A DNA stretch of 64,000 nucleotides from Cinchona pubescens (lineage: Eukaryota; Streptophyta; Magnoliopsida; Gentianales; Rubiaceae): contig JANKKI010000066.1 in NCBI GenBank assembly GCA_025175665.1, positions 1,984,001 to 2,048,000 of the forward strand, given 5' to 3'. The notes under the pieces were generated by a model, which searched no databases, had not been told where the DNA came from, and worked only from the letters and a program-made list of their open reading frames with translations. Positions 62,991 to 64,000 of this stretch are shown here, one piece after another (the first letter of the stretch is position 1; each line of letters starts with the position of its first letter). The position numbers and the translations under genes were made by a program.

Positions 62991-64000
62991 TTACTGCAAT
63001 TCTTGCTTGTGATAAGAATTGAAACTTTTAGAGGAATTCTTTGATTAGTTTAATGTGAGGTTTTTGTCGTGTTATGTCAGGTGTGTGAATAATACTTAAT
63101 TTTATCTACGAGATTCAATTCTTTCACTTTATTTTATTACCCTTCTCAGCCGCCCCCTTAACTCTACCACCATAAAGTTTACATTTATTACTAATTGACC
63201 CCTATCTTCAAAATCTTTTACTAGTCCTAATGTTTATCCAGATACGAATTTGTTTTTCTTTATTTTTCCTTCTACAAAAAAGGACAAATAGAGAGATGTT
63301 CAAACTTCGAACTCTATCACTGAGTTATTATATTCGCATTGACCGCATTTCTACATGCTATATATAATATATGATGAATGTCAAATATTTACGTACATCT
63401 TATTTTTTATTCTATTTATAAATGCTTTGAAATATAGATTAAATCTAGAAAATATATGATATCAGTTGATATAAATAAATTTTTTTAAAATTTAATCGTG
63501 ATCACAATATCTATAAGTGGGATCAAGAACAAAACCTAAATATTTTTCATGATTTACATTTATCATGCATGTATTGGATGTATCCTTATTCCAAAATGTA
63601 TTTTGTCAATTAAAGAGTAAAAATAAAAACAGACTAAAACGGAATTTAAAAAATTAAAAGACTAAAACAAATACTAGCTTAAACGACATAGGTTAATTGC
63701 CGTAGGATCTAGAAGATTCTTTTTACCTTTGTAATGTATCACTATTGTCTTATCCTTAACCGAGGACTTGATAAAGTACAGGAGAATTCCTTAATCCGTT
63801 TTAGAAAATTATTTTAAAAATTTATATAATATAAATATTTAAATCACATAATATTATACTATACAAGTATTTAAAATATAAAGAAATTGTACAATTTTTC
63901 TAAAGTACAAGAATGTAGACAAATTTATGTATGGGTTGTTCAAATTCAATCCAATTTGAAAATTCAACTGAACCCAACAAGATTAAGTGGATTGAATTAT
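62991..64000. other. AT-rich upstream sequence to the window edge
   Basis: Probable NF-YA promoter and intergenic DNA. 63430-63545 resembles 8647-8742 in inverted orientation. No gene seen. Confidence 0.5.

Overview
The window is plant nuclear DNA, most likely from a eudicot. It is AT-rich, has intron-split genes with GT-AG junctions, and carries plant-specific families: chloroplast threonine synthase, an ALFIN-LIKE PHD protein, a miR169-targeted NF-YA and a DIR1-like lipid transfer protein. I see no bacterial, viral or organellar gene block. I cannot name the species.

Layout, left to right: (1) the 5' two-fifths of an M1 aminopeptidase gene (APM1-like) on the minus strand, running off the left edge; (2) an intergenic stretch holding a short hAT-like element with a clear 8-bp target duplication; (3) a small intronless DIR1-like gene (minus); (4) an intronless threonine synthase gene (minus); (5) a divergent promoter region with a triple telo-box; (6) a 39.8-kb MIDASIN (MDN1/REA1) gene (plus), with about 50 recognisable exons covering six AAA+ modules, a long linker, an acidic tail and a C-terminal MIDAS domain; (7) a mitochondrial carrier gene of the SLC25A44 type (plus); (8) an ALFIN-LIKE PHD-finger gene (minus); (9) an NF-YA transcription factor gene (minus) with a miR169 target site just past its stop codon and a long repeat-rich leader; (10) AT-rich sequence to the right edge. 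The genes are ordinary neighbours, not a cluster with a shared job.

I found no new biological system. The strongest anomaly concerns the sequence itself. Three exact copies and several damaged copies of the synthetic 19-bp Tn5/Nextera mosaic end are embedded in it, usually as head-to-head pairs like a mate-pair junction adapter. One interrupts the carrier coding region with a stop codon. Nearly all the longer genes also carry small frameshifts inside otherwise well-conserved protein sequence. Together these point to an unpolished draft assembly rather than pseudogenes. Real structures worth a look are a fold-back duplication inside an MDN1 intron, a partly duplicated MDN1 exon, two related fold-back elements in NF-YA introns, and the telo-box and miR169 sites.
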